Shown: positions 1 to 9,532, numbered from the stretch's first letter. The stretch: 64,000 bases of DNA from Methylobacillus flagellatus KT (GCF_000013705.1 NC_007947.1:620001-684000), one strand, 5' to 3'. The notes: a model not told the origin generated them from the letters alone. Made by a program: numbers and translations.

Positions 1-2
1 AT

Positions 3-317
3 TTCCTGCTCGGGCAACACAATGCTGGCGATATTTACTTTAACTGTAGCGACAACAAACCGTGTCCGGTATTGATGCTGGACCTGAACGGCGATGGCGA
101 GCGGGAGCTGGTGCTGCTGGCCGGCTACGGTAGCCGCATCTTTTCCCAGGAGCAGGGGGTATGGAAGGTGGTTGGCCGGTTGGCAGGCAAGGATATGGAT
201 GCATTGGGTGCCGCCAGGATGCAGGGCGCGCTGGAAGCGCTGGATTTCTCCGCCAAGCCTAACGCCTGGCGTGAACTGTGGATAGGCGACATGAAATACC
301 AGGTGGATGCGCAGTAA
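3..317 (+). CDS. Hypothetical protein, C-terminal part (5' end outside window)
   Basis: The frame is open from base 3 to a TAA at 315-317, so this is the last ~104 codons of a gene that begins before the window. The segment contains DLNGDGERELVLL, an acidic D-x-N-x-D-G-x-x-E loop like the calcium-binding loops of FG-GAP or dockerin-type sequences, followed by a short beta-rich stretch and a Trp-rich end (WRELWIGDMKYQVDAQ). I do not recognise the family with confidence; the C-terminus of a DUF4153-type membrane protein is one possibility. It converges with panC, 54 bases away, and I see no clear terminator in between. Confidence 0.6.
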   Translation, partial: FLLGQHNAGDIYFNCSDNKPCPVLMLDLNGDGERELVLLAGYGSRIFSQEQGVWKVVGRLAGKDMDALGAARMQGALEALDFSAKPNAWRELWIGDMKYQVDAQ

Positions 318-371
318 GCGCGCAATATGTCATGTTCGTGCTTCAGTGCCTTGATCGCGGGGCTGGGGCGC

Positions 372-1208
372 TCAGACGGAAAACTCGATATTGTCGATCA
401 GCCGGGTGTTGCCTTGCCTCGCTGCAGCAAGCACTACCAGGTTGTGATCGTCCAGGCTGGCAGGCAGGAGTGTCGTGCTGGAGCGGATGGAGATGTAATC
501 CACGATCCAGCCCAGCTGGGTGAGGTATTGACTGCTTTGCGCCTCGATTGCGGGGTAGTCGCGGTTACCTTGCTGCACGTTGTCCACGATCAGCTTCAAT
601 GTGCGGTAGAGCCTTTGCGCTTCCAGCTTCTGCCCTTCATTCAGATAGCCATTGCGCGAGCTCAGGGCCAAGCCGGTGTGTTCCCGCTGGGTCTCGCCCG
701 CGATGATGTCGATGGGCAGGTTGAACTGGCGCACCAGCTCGCGGATGATGAACAGTTGCTGAAAATCCTTTTTGCCGAACACGGCAATATGGGGCTGCAC
801 AATATTGAACAATTTCATCACCACGGTGGCGACACCGTCGAAATGACCGGGCCGTGCTGCGCCGCATAATTCATTTGCGATTGGTGGTGGCGTGATGCGC
901 ATGGTTTGCGTAGTGGGATACATTTCCTGCACCGATGGCGTGAATACGATATCCGCGCCGGCTGCCTGCAGCTTTGCGCAATCTTCCGCCAGCGTACGTG
1001 GATAGTTGTCCAGGTCTTCGTTGGCACCGAATTGCAGCGGATTGACGAAAATGCTTGTTACCACGCATCCAGCACGCTGCCGTGCAAGCTCCACCAAATG
1101 AATGTGCCCGGCATGCAGGTTGCCCATGGTCGGGACCAGGGCAATGCTGTTTTCGCCCGCTAGGCGGGCACGCAGACTCGAGATCTCGGGAATGATTTGT
1201 AACGTCAT
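372..1208 (-). CDS. panC: Pantoate--beta-alanine ligase
   Basis: PanC condenses pantoate with beta-alanine using ATP, the last step of pantothenate (vitamin B5, CoA precursor) synthesis in the cytosol. The 278-residue protein has the ATP-binding PTMGNLHAGH motif near residue 30, KDFQQL in the middle and the SSRNGYL signature, and matches the usual ~280-residue length. I chose the ATG at 1208 over an upstream in-frame TTG at 1232. It lies just past the panB stop, with GAG about 9 bases upstream, and the protein then starts like other PanC proteins. It is last in the pcnB-folK-dNK-panB-panC run and is almost certainly translated together with panB. Confidence 0.96.
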   Translation of the reverse strand: MTLQIIPEISSLRARLAGENSIALVPTMGNLHAGHIHLVELARQRAGCVVTSIFVNPLQFGANEDLDNYPRTLAEDCAKLQAAGADIVFTPSVQEMYPTTQTMRITPPPIANELCGAARPGHFDGVATVVMKLFNIVQPHIAVFGKKDFQQLFIIRELVRQFNLPIDIIAGETQREHTGLALSSRNGYLNEGQKLEAQRLYRTLKLIVDNVQQGNRDYPAIEAQSSQYLTQLGWIVDYISIRSSTTLLPASLDDHNLVVLAAARQGNTRLIDNIEFSV

Positions 1209-1212
1209 GGTC

Positions 1213-2001
1213 TTACTCGAAAGTGTGTTCAATGCCGGGGAAGGTTTGTGCTTTCACTGCGGCAACATAATCGCAAATGGCCTGCTCTATGCTGCCGGCG
1301 CCTTGCATGAAGTTGCGAACGAAGCGCGGCGACTTGCCTGCGTAAATGCCCAGCATGTCCTGCAGCACCAATACTTGGCCGTCGCAGTATTTGCCCGCGC
1401 CGATGCCGATCACGGGGATATGCACGGCCTGGCTTACCGCGGCCGCGAGTGCTGCGGGCACCATTTCCAGTACCAACATGCCTGCCCCGGCGGCGGCCAG
1501 CGCCTTGGCATCGTCTAGCAGTTGACGTGCGGCGGCTTCATCCCGGGCTTGGACTCTGTAGCCGCCAAACTGGTGCACTGATTGCGGGGTCAACCCGAGG
1601 TGCCCACAGACAGGGATGCCGCGCTCTACCAAGAAGCGCACGGTTTCCAGCATGATGGCGCCACCTTCAACCTTGACCATCTGCGCACCTGCTGCCATGA
1701 GCAGGACGGCATTCTCGAATGCCTGCTCAGGGGTTTTCTGGAAGCTGCCGAACGGCATGTCGGTAACGATGAAGGCATGCTGTGTGCCGTTGGCAACGCA
1801 CCGGGTATGGTATTCCATGTCGCGCAGCGATACCGCCAGGGTGTTGGCATGGCCTTGCATGGTCATGCCCAGCGAATCGCCGACCAGCAGTACGTCGACG
1901 CCTGCCTTGTCGCTGAGCGCTGCAAAGCTCGCATCGTAGCTGGTGAGTACAGCGATTTTTTCGCCGCGCTCCTTCATTTGCTGCAGTGTCAGGAGGTTCA
2001 T
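1213..2001 (-). CDS. panB: 3-methyl-2-oxobutanoate hydroxymethyltransferase
   Basis: PanB transfers a hydroxymethyl group from 5,10-methylene-tetrahydrofolate to alpha-ketoisovalerate, giving ketopantoate, the first committed step of pantothenate synthesis. The 262-residue protein has the TIM-barrel signatures [25 protein letters not shown] at its start (metal and substrate site), KVEGG in the middle and [20 protein letters not shown] near residue 200. An AAGGAG ribosome site lies about 9 bases before the ATG. It is 5 bases upstream of panC and 14 bases downstream of the deoxynucleoside kinase, so these form one operon. Its need for methylene-folate fits with folK in the same transcript. Confidence 0.97.
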   Translation of the reverse strand: MNLLTLQQMKERGEKIAVLTSYDASFAALSDKAGVDVLLVGDSLGMTMQGHANTLAVSLRDMEYHTRCVANGTQHAFIVTDMPFGSFQKTPEQAFENAVLLMAAGAQMVKVEGGAIMLETVRFLVERGIPVCGHLGLTPQSVHQFGGYRVQARDEAAARQLLDDAKALAAAGAGMLVLEMVPAALAAAVSQAVHIPVIGIGAGKYCDGQVLVLQDMLGIYAGKSPRFVRNFMQGAGSIEQAICDYVAAVKAQTFPGIEHTFE

Positions 2002-2015
2002 GCGGAACAGGCTCC

Positions 2016-2663
2016 TTATTCCAGGTTGGGGTTGAAAAACTCGCGTCGGCTGCGCATTTGCATGATGCGGTCCAGAAGCATCTGAATGGCGCCTTGCTTT
2101 TCCGTGATGTCGAGTTTCTCATTATTGACGATGAGCACGGGGGCGCCATCGTATCGGTGGAAAAAATCGCTGTATGCATCCGACAGGCGGGCGAGGTATT
2201 CGCGTGGTATTTCCTGCTCGTAGGCATTGCCGCGCTGATTCACACGCTCATGCAAGGTTTCCACCGGCGATTGCAGGTAGATCACGAGGTCGGGCGTGGG
2301 CACTTGTACATGCAGGTGCTTGTACATCTGGCGGTAAAGCGCATATTCCTCGTCGTTGAGGTTCATTTGCGCAAACAACGGGTCCTTCTCCAGAAAGAAG
2401 TCTGCAATCGTTGCCTGGTTGAACATGTCGCGCTGGATGAGGTCACGAATCTGCTCTACGCGCTGGAACAGGAAGAACATTTGCGTGGGGAGGGCATAAC
2501 GCGGCGCATCCTGGTAAAACTTGGGCAGGAATGGGTTGGCGCCTGCATTCTCCAGCAGTAGATTGACTGGGAACATATCCGCCAGCTTGTTTGCCAGCGT
2601 GGTCTTGCCGCTGCCGATCGGGCCTTCGACGACGATATAGTGGAAACGGTCGAAAATGCTCAT
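2016..2663 (-). CDS. Deoxynucleoside kinase family protein
   Basis: This is a P-loop kinase of the deoxyadenosine/deoxyguanosine kinase (dNK) family, which phosphorylates deoxynucleosides in salvage; the exact substrate cannot be read from the sequence. The 215-residue protein has the Walker A motif [12 protein letters not shown] at residues ~14-25, the substrate-site stretch around [12 protein letters not shown] and a lid-like [18 protein letters not shown] region. An upstream in-frame start (2705) exists, but the ATG at 2663 overlaps the folK stop as ATGA and gives the expected N-terminus [15 protein letters not shown]. Placement between folK and panB is common in betaproteobacteria. Confidence 0.88.
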   Translation of the reverse strand: MSIFDRFHYIVVEGPIGSGKTTLANKLADMFPVNLLLENAGANPFLPKFYQDAPRYALPTQMFFLFQRVEQIRDLIQRDMFNQATIADFFLEKDPLFAQMNLNDEEYALYRQMYKHLHVQVPTPDLVIYLQSPVETLHERVNQRGNAYEQEIPREYLARLSDAYSDFFHRYDGAPVLIVNNEKLDITEKQGAIQMLLDRIMQMRSRREFFNPNLE

Positions 2664-3151
2664 GTACTCTGTTCCTGCAGCAACACCACGCCCTGATCCG
2701 CGCACTGCTTCGCCAGGTCGGCTACGCTGCCGTAGCCGGCAATATGCAGCTCTGGCGCAATTTCCGCCAGCGGCAGCAGGACAAAGCCGCGCTGGTGCAT
2801 CCTGGGGTGCGGTAGCGTCAATGCCGGAGTGTTCATGACCACTTGTTCATAGAGCAACAGATCAAGGTCAAGCACACGAGGGGCATTGGGGAAGGGCCGC
2901 TCCCTGCCATGCCGGTTTTCCAGGTCGAGGATGGCCTGCAGTAACGCCATCGGCTCCAGGCCGGTGTCTATTGCCGCCACGGCATTGATGAAGTCGGGCT
3001 GGTTGTCATAGCCGACAGGCGCGGTGCAGTAAAGCGAGGATGCTTTTACCAGGCGGGTTTCTGGCAAGGTATCCAGCTCCGTCATGGCTTGGCCGACCTC
3101 GTGCATGGGGTCGCGAAGATTGCTGCCGAGAGCGATATAGGCAAGCGCCAT
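2660..3151 (-). CDS. folK: 2-amino-4-hydroxy-6-hydroxymethyldihydropteridine pyrophosphokinase
   Basis: FolK (HPPK) transfers pyrophosphate from ATP to the pterin substrate in folate synthesis. The 163-residue protein starts MALAYIALGSNLRD, the classic HPPK N-terminus, and carries the signature RERPFPNAPRVLDLDLLLY near residue 80, with the two Asp residues that hold magnesium, then LPHPRMHQRGFVLLPL. The frame stays open for 82 more codons upstream, but that stretch lies inside pcnB and is not HPPK-like; the ATG at 3151 directly follows the pcnB TAG. The pcnB-folK pair is conserved widely in proteobacteria. The 3' end overlaps the next start as ATGA, which implies translational coupling. Confidence 0.95.
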   Translation of the reverse strand: MALAYIALGSNLRDPMHEVGQAMTELDTLPETRLVKASSLYCTAPVGYDNQPDFINAVAAIDTGLEPMALLQAILDLENRHGRERPFPNAPRVLDLDLLLYEQVVMNTPALTLPHPRMHQRGFVLLPLAEIAPELHIAGYGSVADLAKQCADQGVVLLQEQST

Positions 3152-3152
3152 C

Positions 3153-4511
3153 CTATTCCTCCGCTGCAGACGAGGACGGCTTCCTGGAGCGGCGGCGCCT
3201 GCGTTTGCGTGGCGCGGTGTCGGGCAGCAGCATGGCCTGGCGTTGCTCGCCGTCGGCATTGGCGAAATCCGTCCACCATTGGCCGATTTCGTTAGGCAGC
3301 TCACCGGATTCGCAGCGCAATAACAGGAAGTCGTAACCGGCACGGTAGCGCGGGTTTTCCAGCAGGCTGTAGGGGCGTCTGCCTGCCCGCTGCTCAAAGC
3401 GGGGCTGCAGGCTCCAGATTTCGCGCATCGTCACACTGTAGCGCTTGTGAATGGCCATTTTTTCGGCCTGGATGTCGCAGACCTCATCCATTGCCATATG
3501 CAATGCAGGGATGGGCTTGTTCCCTTGCTGTTCGAATTTCTTCCATGCCAGCAGCACCTCGTGCCATAACAATGCGGCGAACAGGAATCCGGGCGAAACA
3601 GGTTTGTCAGCCAGCACGCGCTCATCCGTGTTCTTTAATGCCAGCCGGACGAAACGCTCGCCCATCGGCTGCTCAAGCACAACATCCAGCAACGGCAGCA
3701 AGCCATGATGCAACCCATGCTGCCGCAAGGCGTTGGCGCTTTCGATGGCATGGCCGGAGAGGAACAACTTAAGCATTTCATCGAATAAACGCGAGGGAGG
3801 CACATCATGCAGCAACTCGGCCAATTCCAGGATTGGCCGTTCGGTTTCGGGGGCCAGCTTCAAGCCTAGCTTCGCCGAGAGGCGGACTGCACGCAACATG
3901 CGCACCGGATCTTCGCGGTAGCGCGTGACCGGGTCGCCAATCATGCGCAATACACCGGCCTGGAGGTCGGCCACGCCACGATGGAAGTCCAGAACCTCTT
4001 CGGTCGAAGGATCGTAGTAGAGCGCATTGGCAGTGAAGTCGCGCCGCGCGGCGTCTTCCTCCTGGCTGCCAAACACATTGTCACGAAGGATGCGACCGCT
4101 GTCCGTTACCTTGGCATCCCCTGCTTCCGCAAGATGACTGCCACGGAAAGTGGAAACCTCAATGGTTTCGTCGCCGAACATGACATGAACGAGGCGGAAG
4201 CGCCGCCCGATGATGCGCGAACGGCGAAAAATGCGGTGAACCTGCTCAGGCGTGGCATCGGTTGCGACATCAAAATCCTTGGGCCGTTTTTTAAGCAAAA
4301 GGTCGCGTACAGCCCCTCCAACGATAAAGGCCTCGAACCCTGCTTTTTGCAAAGCGTCAGTGGTCTTGATCGCAGCATTGCTGATGAGCCTGCGATCTAT
4401 GCGGTGCACTGCGGCAGGAATACGCTCGATATTGGCCTGGGAATGGACCGGGGTGGTGGAGGCAGGTTTTTTAGGGGATTTAAAAACGCGTTGCAGCAGT
4501 TTTTTGATCAT
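3153..4511 (-). CDS. pcnB: Poly(A) polymerase I
   Basis: PcnB adds 3' poly(A) tails to RNA, marking it for decay. The 452-residue protein has the class II nucleotidyltransferase head: FIVGGAVRDLLL at ~65-75 and PKDFDVATDA just after, with the DxD metal ligands. Next come the RRDFTANALYY motif and the RNA-binding domain (GDPVTRYREDPVRMLRAVR). The C-terminus is a very basic tail (PRKRRRRRSRKPSSS), typical of bacterial poly(A) polymerases rather than CCA-adding enzymes, which are shorter and lack it. It is first in its operon and divergent from cas3, with 170 bases between the two starts. Confidence 0.95.
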   Translation of the reverse strand: MIKKLLQRVFKSPKKPASTTPVHSQANIERIPAAVHRIDRRLISNAAIKTTDALQKAGFEAFIVGGAVRDLLLKKRPKDFDVATDATPEQVHRIFRRSRIIGRRFRLVHVMFGDETIEVSTFRGSHLAEAGDAKVTDSGRILRDNVFGSQEEDAARRDFTANALYYDPSTEEVLDFHRGVADLQAGVLRMIGDPVTRYREDPVRMLRAVRLSAKLGLKLAPETERPILELAELLHDVPPSRLFDEMLKLFLSGHAIESANALRQHGLHHGLLPLLDVVLEQPMGERFVRLALKNTDERVLADKPVSPGFLFAALLWHEVLLAWKKFEQQGNKPIPALHMAMDEVCDIQAEKMAIHKRYSVTMREIWSLQPRFEQRAGRRPYSLLENPRYRAGYDFLLLRCESGELPNEIGQWWTDFANADGEQRQAMLLPDTAPRKRRRRRSRKPSSSAAEE

Positions 4512-4681
4512 TATATTGAGCTAGCCAGTCTTTTGGTGTGCAATTCAAGCAACTTGATATTCCCCACATTATATCGCATACACAATCGTAGGGATCAGAT
4601 GCAGAATTGGGCCGTGAGAAAGATATTATAAGTTTTGTGGTTGAGTCGGGAGTATCACCATCAAGGTTTAAGGGAGGGGTA

Positions 4682-6919
4682 ATGGCGTATTTTGCACATT
4701 CTGGGATAGCAGAGGATTTGTCTGATGGACAACGACTTGCTGATCATTTGCATGCAGTAGCCAAATTGGCAAGAGAGTCGGCAACCTGGTTTGGATGGCA
4801 GGATTGGGCCTATATTGCTGGGTTATTGCATGATTTGGGCAAGTATTGCCCGGAGTTTCAGGCTAGACTGCATGGCAGTCTCAAACGGGTTGACCATGCC
4901 ACAGCAGGTGCCAAGCAGTCGGTGGAGCGATGGGGGAAAAGCGGTAAGTTGCTGGCATATTGTATTGCAGGGCACCACACGGGTTTGGCGAATGGTCGGG
5001 AAGGGGGGCAGGATCGATATGCGTTGGACAAGAGATTAAGTACGGAATATGGCAAGCAGTTGCCAGTGCTTGACCCGGTGTGGCAAGAAGAGCTCAGTTT
5101 GCCGGAGCACTTGCCGATGGCTGAGTTCATATGGCATCAGTCTCCTGCGCAAGCGGGTCTGCAATTGGCTTTGCTGACGCGCATGATTTTTTCTTGCCTG
5201 ATTGATGCAGACCGCACTGACACTCGTCGCCATTATGACAAGTTGGATGGCAAGCAAGTGACAACACATTCCTTGCCTACATTGGAGCAGCTGCGTGAAG
5301 CGCTAGATGCCACGTTGGATTGTTTCAAGGCTGTACCGGCGCCTGAAGGTTCAGTCAATCAACTGCGGCAGGAAATACTTGGCCATGCCAGGTCGCAGGC
5401 ATTGCAAAAGCCGGGGCTGTTTTCTCTGACAGTACCGACCGGGGGAGGGAAGACCTACACCTCTATGGCGTTCGCACTGGATCATGCCATTGCCCACGGC
5501 ATGAGGCGTGTGATTTATGTGATCCCTTTTACCAGCATCATTGAGCAGAATGCCAAGGTGTTGCGTGAAGCATTTGGCCCGCTGGGCGATGATGCAGTGT
5601 TGGAGCACCATAGCGCATTCGATGCAAGCAAACTACCGACTCAAACCGCACGGGATCACTTAAAGCAAGCAATGGAGAGCTGGAATAAGCCGGTTGTCGT
5701 GACGACGGCAGTGCAGTTCTTTGAATCCTTGTTTTCGGACCGGCCATCCCAATGCCGTAAATTGCATAACATTGCAGGCAGCGTAGTGATTTTGGATGAG
5801 GCACAGGTGCTGCCTCTCAAATTGTTGCGCCCCATCATGGCCGTGATCGACGAGTTGGCACGCAACTACAAATGCAGTGTGGTGTTATGCACGGCAACGC
5901 AGCCGGCGCTGAAGAAGGATCAAGGGTTTATCAACGGCTTTGATGGGGTGCGCGAAATTGTCCCTGTACCTGAGGCATTGTTCAAAAAATTCAAACGCAC
6001 CGAGGTGAAGAGCATTGGCTTGCAGCAGGATGAGGACTTGGTGCGGCATTTGACGGAGCGAGAGCAAGTGCTGATGATCGTCAATAATCGTCGCCATGCG
6101 CGGGCACTATACGATGCGGTTGCGCATTTGCCTGAGGCAATGCACTTAACTACCTTAATGTGTGCCAGGCATCGATCGCAGGTATTGGCGCGGGTGCGGC
6201 TAAATTTGCGGGATGGGAAGCCTTGCCGGTTAATCTCTACCTCATTGATAGAAGCTGGAGTTGATGTTGATTTTCCATGTGTCATGCGCGCTGAGGCCGG
6301 GCTGGATTCGATTGCGCAAGCAGCAGGGCGATGTAACCGGGAAGGTAGGCGTTCCCCGGAGCAAAGTGAGGTGCTGGTTTTTCAAAGCCCGGAATGGAAG
6401 GCGCCGCCTGAGCTTGATCAACTGGCTGGCAATATGCGTGAAGTGATGCGTAACCATGCGGGTGACTTGTTGGCTCCTGAAGCTTTGACTATGTATTTCA
6501 AGGGTGTGTACTGGGCGCAAGGAGCAGAGCTTGATAGCAAGCGCTTGCTCGAGATACATCGTGAGCATGCCCGGGACTTTAGCTTTCCATTCCAGGATAT
6601 CGCACGTGATTTCTGCATGATAGAGGCGCATATGAAACCGGTGATCGTGCCATTTGATGATGAAGCCAGAGAGTTGATCGATGCGTTACCGCATGCAGAA
6701 CATATTGGTGGGATTGCACGAAAACTACAGCAGTATCTTGTACAGGTGCCGGAGAAAAGTTTTGCGGAGTTAGTGAAATCTGGCAGCGTGCAGGCGATTG
6801 CGCCGGAGGTGCTGGGGGATCAGTTTTGGCGACTAGTGAATGAGAGTTTGTATGATGCTGAAGCTGGATTAAGCTTTGACAATCCATTTTATATAAAGGC
6901 AGAAAACCTTGCTATTTAG
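4682..6919 (+). CDS. cas3: CRISPR-associated helicase/nuclease Cas3 (type I-C)
   Basis: Cas3 is recruited by the type I-C Cascade to the target DNA, unwinds it and degrades it. The 745-residue protein has an N-terminal HD nuclease domain (GLLHDLGK, His50-Asp51; later DHATAGAK and GHHTG). A superfamily 2 helicase follows, with Walker A (PTGGGKT near residue 252), a DEAQ box in VILDEAQVLP near 370, motif V TSLIEAGVDVDF and motif VI QAAGRCNREGR. Both nuclease and helicase motifs are intact, so it should be active. I chose the ATG at 4682 because GGGAGGGG precedes it at good spacing; an in-frame TTG at 4607 has no such site. It is first in the cas operon, and its base composition looks more AT-rich by eye than the neighbouring housekeeping genes. 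Confidence 0.96.
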   Translation: MAYFAHSGIAEDLSDGQRLADHLHAVAKLARESATWFGWQDWAYIAGLLHDLGKYCPEFQARLHGSLKRVDHATAGAKQSVERWGKSGKLLAYCIAGHHTGLANGREGGQDRYALDKRLSTEYGKQLPVLDPVWQEELSLPEHLPMAEFIWHQSPAQAGLQLALLTRMIFSCLIDADRTDTRRHYDKLDGKQVTTHSLPTLEQLREALDATLDCFKAVPAPEGSVNQLRQEILGHARSQALQKPGLFSLTVPTGGGKTYTSMAFALDHAIAHGMRRVIYVIPFTSIIEQNAKVLREAFGPLGDDAVLEHHSAFDASKLPTQTARDHLKQAMESWNKPVVVTTAVQFFESLFSDRPSQCRKLHNIAGSVVILDEAQVLPLKLLRPIMAVIDELARNYKCSVVLCTATQPALKKDQGFINGFDGVREIVPVPEALFKKFKRTEVKSIGLQQDEDLVRHLTEREQVLMIVNNRRHARALYDAVAHLPEAMHLTTLMCARHRSQVLARVRLNLRDGKPCRLISTSLIEAGVDVDFPCVMRAEAGLDSIAQAAGRCNREGRRSPEQSEVLVFQSPEWKAPPELDQLAGNMREVMRNHAGDLLAPEALTMYFKGVYWAQGAELDSKRLLEIHREHARDFSFPFQDIARDFCMIEAHMKPVIVPFDDEARELIDALPHAEHIGGIARKLQQYLVQVPEKSFAELVKSGSVQAIAPEVLGDQFWRLVNESLYDAEAGLSFDNPFYIKAENLAI

Positions 6920-7025
6920 TGAATTGTAACAGTGATTTTTAGTATAGATTTAGTATTCACTAATCAATAGTAAATGTTGGATGTTATCAAACTATTGGTG
7001 CTGAGAATGTAATTCGGGGAGGAGT

Positions 7026-7703
7026 ATGGCATACGGTGTCAGATTGCATGTTTGGGGAGATTACGCGTGTTTTACACGCCCTGAAATGAAAGTGGAGCGG
7101 GTGTCATATGATGTGATGACGCCATCGGCGGCACGCGGCATATTGACTGCTATTCACTGGAAGCCCGCTATTCGCTGGGTTGTGGATAGCATCCATGTTT
7201 TGAAACCCATTCGGTTTGAGTCTATCCGTCGTAACGAAGTGGGGAGTAAGGCTTCGGCTAGTAAAGCCAGCGGAGGGATGGCGAGAGGTTCGGTGGAAGG
7301 TATTTACACGTTGATCGAAGAGGATCGCCAGCAGCGTGCCTCAACCGTACTGCGCGATGTGGCTTATGTCATTGAGGCGCATTTCGAGCTGACCGAGCTG
7401 GCTGGCGAAGGCGATAATCCCGGCAAGCATCTTGATATTTTCAATCGCCGCGCCCGTAGGGGGCAATGCCATCACCAGCCCTGCATGGGCGTGCGGGAAT
7501 TTCCAGCATTTTTTTCCTTGATTGAGCCTGAAATGGCTTTGCCGGCCTCGATTCTAAGCGATGAGCAGAAAAGCCGTGATCTTGGCTGGATGCTGCATGA
7601 TATTGATTTCGATCATGGTGCGACTCCGCGGTTTTTCAGGGCAGCATTAGTAAATGGGGTGATGAGCGTGCCGCCGTTCCATAGCGAGGAGGCCAAGTCA
7701 TGA
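7026..7703 (+). CDS. cas5c: CRISPR-associated protein Cas5c (pre-crRNA processing, type I-C)
   Basis: In type I-C systems Cas5c (Cas5d) replaces Cas6: it cuts the CRISPR precursor within each repeat and stays on the 5' handle of the crRNA in Cascade. The 225-residue protein begins with the RAMP beta strand GVRLHVWGDYACFTRPE, followed by the conserved PSAARGILTAIHWKP and, near the C-terminus, CHHQPCMGVREFPAFF. A strong GGGGAGGAG site lies just before the ATG. A 106-base gap separates it from cas3, in which I see no convincing promoter. Its stop overlaps the cas8c start as ATGA. No cas6 is present in the window, which is expected for subtype I-C. Confidence 0.95.
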   Translation: MAYGVRLHVWGDYACFTRPEMKVERVSYDVMTPSAARGILTAIHWKPAIRWVVDSIHVLKPIRFESIRRNEVGSKASASKASGGMARGSVEGIYTLIEEDRQQRASTVLRDVAYVIEAHFELTELAGEGDNPGKHLDIFNRRARRGQCHHQPCMGVREFPAFFSLIEPEMALPASILSDEQKSRDLGWMLHDIDFDHGATPRFFRAALVNGVMSVPPFHSEEAKS

Positions 7704-9514
7704 TCTTGAGCGCACTGGTGGGGTATTATCAACGCTTGCTTAATCATCCCGACCCCAATACTGGTCAGCCCAAGGTACCTGCCTATGGGTATAGCGCTGA
7801 GAAAATTGCTTACGTAATTTTGTTATCACGGGATGGGGAGGTTGTTGATGTGCAAAGTAATTTAGATACCACTGGGAAAAAGCCGGTACCTCGACTTATA
7901 TCTGTTCCCAGGCCAGAGAAGCGCACGTCAGGGATCAAGCCTAATTTTATGTGGGACAAAACCGCCTATGTGCTTGGCGTGGAAAGTAATAAAGACAAGA
8001 GTGCTGCCAAGGAGCAACCCTGGGTAGTCGCGGATAAAACCTTCCAGGCATTCAAGCAACTACATCTTGAGAAATTGCAGAGTGTTGAAGATGTAGGATT
8101 GCAAGCATTATGTAAGTTTCTCCAATCCTGGCAGCCCACAGAATTTGCGCAAGCGCCATTTTCAGCAGAGATGGTGGATGCCAATGTGGTGTTCCGACTT
8201 GATGGCGACTATGAGTTTCTGCATGAAAAGCCTGAGACTAGGCAGATATGGGGCGCCATGCTGGTTCCAGATGATGATGCGCTCATCGCCCCTTGCCTGG
8301 TGACTGGTGAAGCATCAGCCGTTGCACGCTTGCACCCTCCCATCAAAGGTGTTTACGGTGGACAAAGCTCCGGCGGTTCCATTGTTTCCTTCAATGCTGA
8401 TGCTTATGCATCTTATGGCAAGGTGCAAGGGGAAAATGCTCCAGTATCCGAGGCAGCTGCGTTTGCTTACACCACGGCGTTAAACTATTTATTGCGCCGC
8501 GATAATCGTCAATGCGTATCCATTGGCGATGCCAGCACTGTGTTTTGGGCTGTGGCCAGCGATGAGACTTCGGCGCAGGAGGCCGAGCAGTTTTTTGCGG
8601 CATGTTTTGATCGTCCAGTCGATGATGCTGAGGAGCAAGCCAGGATCAGGCCTTTTTTAGAGAAAATTTCGCACGGGCGGCCATTGGCCGAGTGCAACCC
8701 GGGTGTTGATCTTCAAACCAGGTTCTATATTCTCGGGTTGGCACCAAATGCCGCGCGGATTTCTATTAGATATTGGATGGATACGACCTTTGGCGAGCTA
8801 GCGGAACATGTTGCCCAGCATTTCCGGGATATGCAGTTGGAGCCTTGTGCGTGGCGCGAGCCGCCTTCGATATGGCGTTTGTTGATTCAGACTGCAGCCC
8901 AAGGTAAAAGCGAAAATATTCCTCCTCAGTTGGCTGGAGAGTTAATGCGATCCATTGTGACAGGGCAACGATATCCGAGGATGTTGCTGTCGCAATTGAC
9001 ACAAAGAGTTCGAGTTGATGGTGATGTCACTGGGCTGCGGGCAGCATTGATAAAAGCAGTGTTGCAGCGAGATTATCGTAAACGGCTAATTCAAGAGGAG
9101 GTGCCTGTGGGACTGGATAGAGACAATAAAAACGTAGCATATTTGCTGGGGCGTTTGTTCGCAGTGATTGAGCGGATCCAGGAAGCGACCTTAGGGGATG
9201 TAAATAGTAGTGTCGTCGATAAGTATTACGGCTCGGCTTCCTCGATACCGTTCTCGGTATTTCCACGATTACTGGCTGGCAGCCAGAATCACCTGGCCAA
9301 GCTGCGGCGTGACAAACATGGTTACGCGGTGTTGTTGGGCAGGGATATGGGCGAGATTGTGGATGGGCTGGGCGGCACTTTCCCTAAACATTTTTCCATG
9401 GAGGATCAAGGGCGATTTGCCATCGGGTATTACCAGCAGAAACAGCATTATTTCACTACTAGAGGTAGTAAAAATGAAAAAGTTCTAGAAGCTGATGCTG
9501 TACCGGAAGATTAA
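7700..9514 (+). CDS. cas8c: CRISPR-associated large subunit Cas8c (Csd1 family)
   Basis: Cas8c is the large subunit of type I-C Cascade; it reads the PAM and stabilises the opened target DNA. The 604-residue length and the start MILSALVGYYQRLLNHPD are typical of the Csd1 family. The segment from about residue 170 (AEMVDANVVFRLDGDYEFLHE, GVYGGQSSGGSIVSFNADAYASYG) is the conserved Csd1 core. Translation is coupled to cas5c by an ATGA overlap. The last ~135 codons also appear to be translated separately as the small subunit (see 9107-9514). A GGGAGG site before cas7c follows 18 bases downstream. Confidence 0.95.
   Translation: MILSALVGYYQRLLNHPDPNTGQPKVPAYGYSAEKIAYVILLSRDGEVVDVQSNLDTTGKKPVPRLISVPRPEKRTSGIKPNFMWDKTAYVLGVESNKDKSAAKEQPWVVADKTFQAFKQLHLEKLQSVEDVGLQALCKFLQSWQPTEFAQAPFSAEMVDANVVFRLDGDYEFLHEKPETRQIWGAMLVPDDDALIAPCLVTGEASAVARLHPPIKGVYGGQSSGGSIVSFNADAYASYGKVQGENAPVSEAAAFAYTTALNYLLRRDNRQCVSIGDASTVFWAVASDETSAQEAEQFFAACFDRPVDDAEEQARIRPFLEKISHGRPLAECNPGVDLQTRFYILGLAPNAARISIRYWMDTTFGELAEHVAQHFRDMQLEPCAWREPPSIWRLLIQTAAQGKSENIPPQLAGELMRSIVTGQRYPRMLLSQLTQRVRVDGDVTGLRAALIKAVLQRDYRKRLIQEEVPVGLDRDNKNVAYLLGRLFAVIERIQEATLGDVNSSVVDKYYGSASSIPFSVFPRLLAGSQNHLAKLRRDKHGYAVLLGRDMGEIVDGLGGTFPKHFSMEDQGRFAIGYYQQKQHYFTTRGSKNEKVLEADAVPED
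9107..9514 (+). CDS. cas11c: Probable internally translated small subunit Cas11c
   Basis: Type I-C Cascade needs a small subunit that has no gene of its own and is made from an internal start within cas8c. Here an ideal Shine-Dalgarno sequence, AGGAGGT at 9096-9102, sits inside the cas8c coding sequence, followed four bases later by an in-frame GTG at 9107. The product would be 135 residues, starting (M)GLDRDNKNVAYLLGRLFAV, the helical C-terminal part of Cas8c and about the size of known Cas11c proteins. An alternative GTG at 9101 overlaps the ribosome site and is less likely. The start site is inferred from sequence only. Confidence 0.68.
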   Translation: MGLDRDNKNVAYLLGRLFAVIERIQEATLGDVNSSVVDKYYGSASSIPFSVFPRLLAGSQNHLAKLRRDKHGYAVLLGRDMGEIVDGLGGTFPKHFSMEDQGRFAIGYYQQKQHYFTTRGSKNEKVLEADAVPED

Positions 9515-9532
9515 TTAATTGGGAGGATAAAA

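Noticed and set aside
327..869. 180-codon plus-strand frame opposite panC
   Set aside because: Antisense shadow of panC; no recognisable protein.
4607..4681. Earlier TTG start for cas3
   Set aside because: No ribosome site, and 25 extra residues without similarity; the ATG at 4682 has GGGAGGGG upstream.
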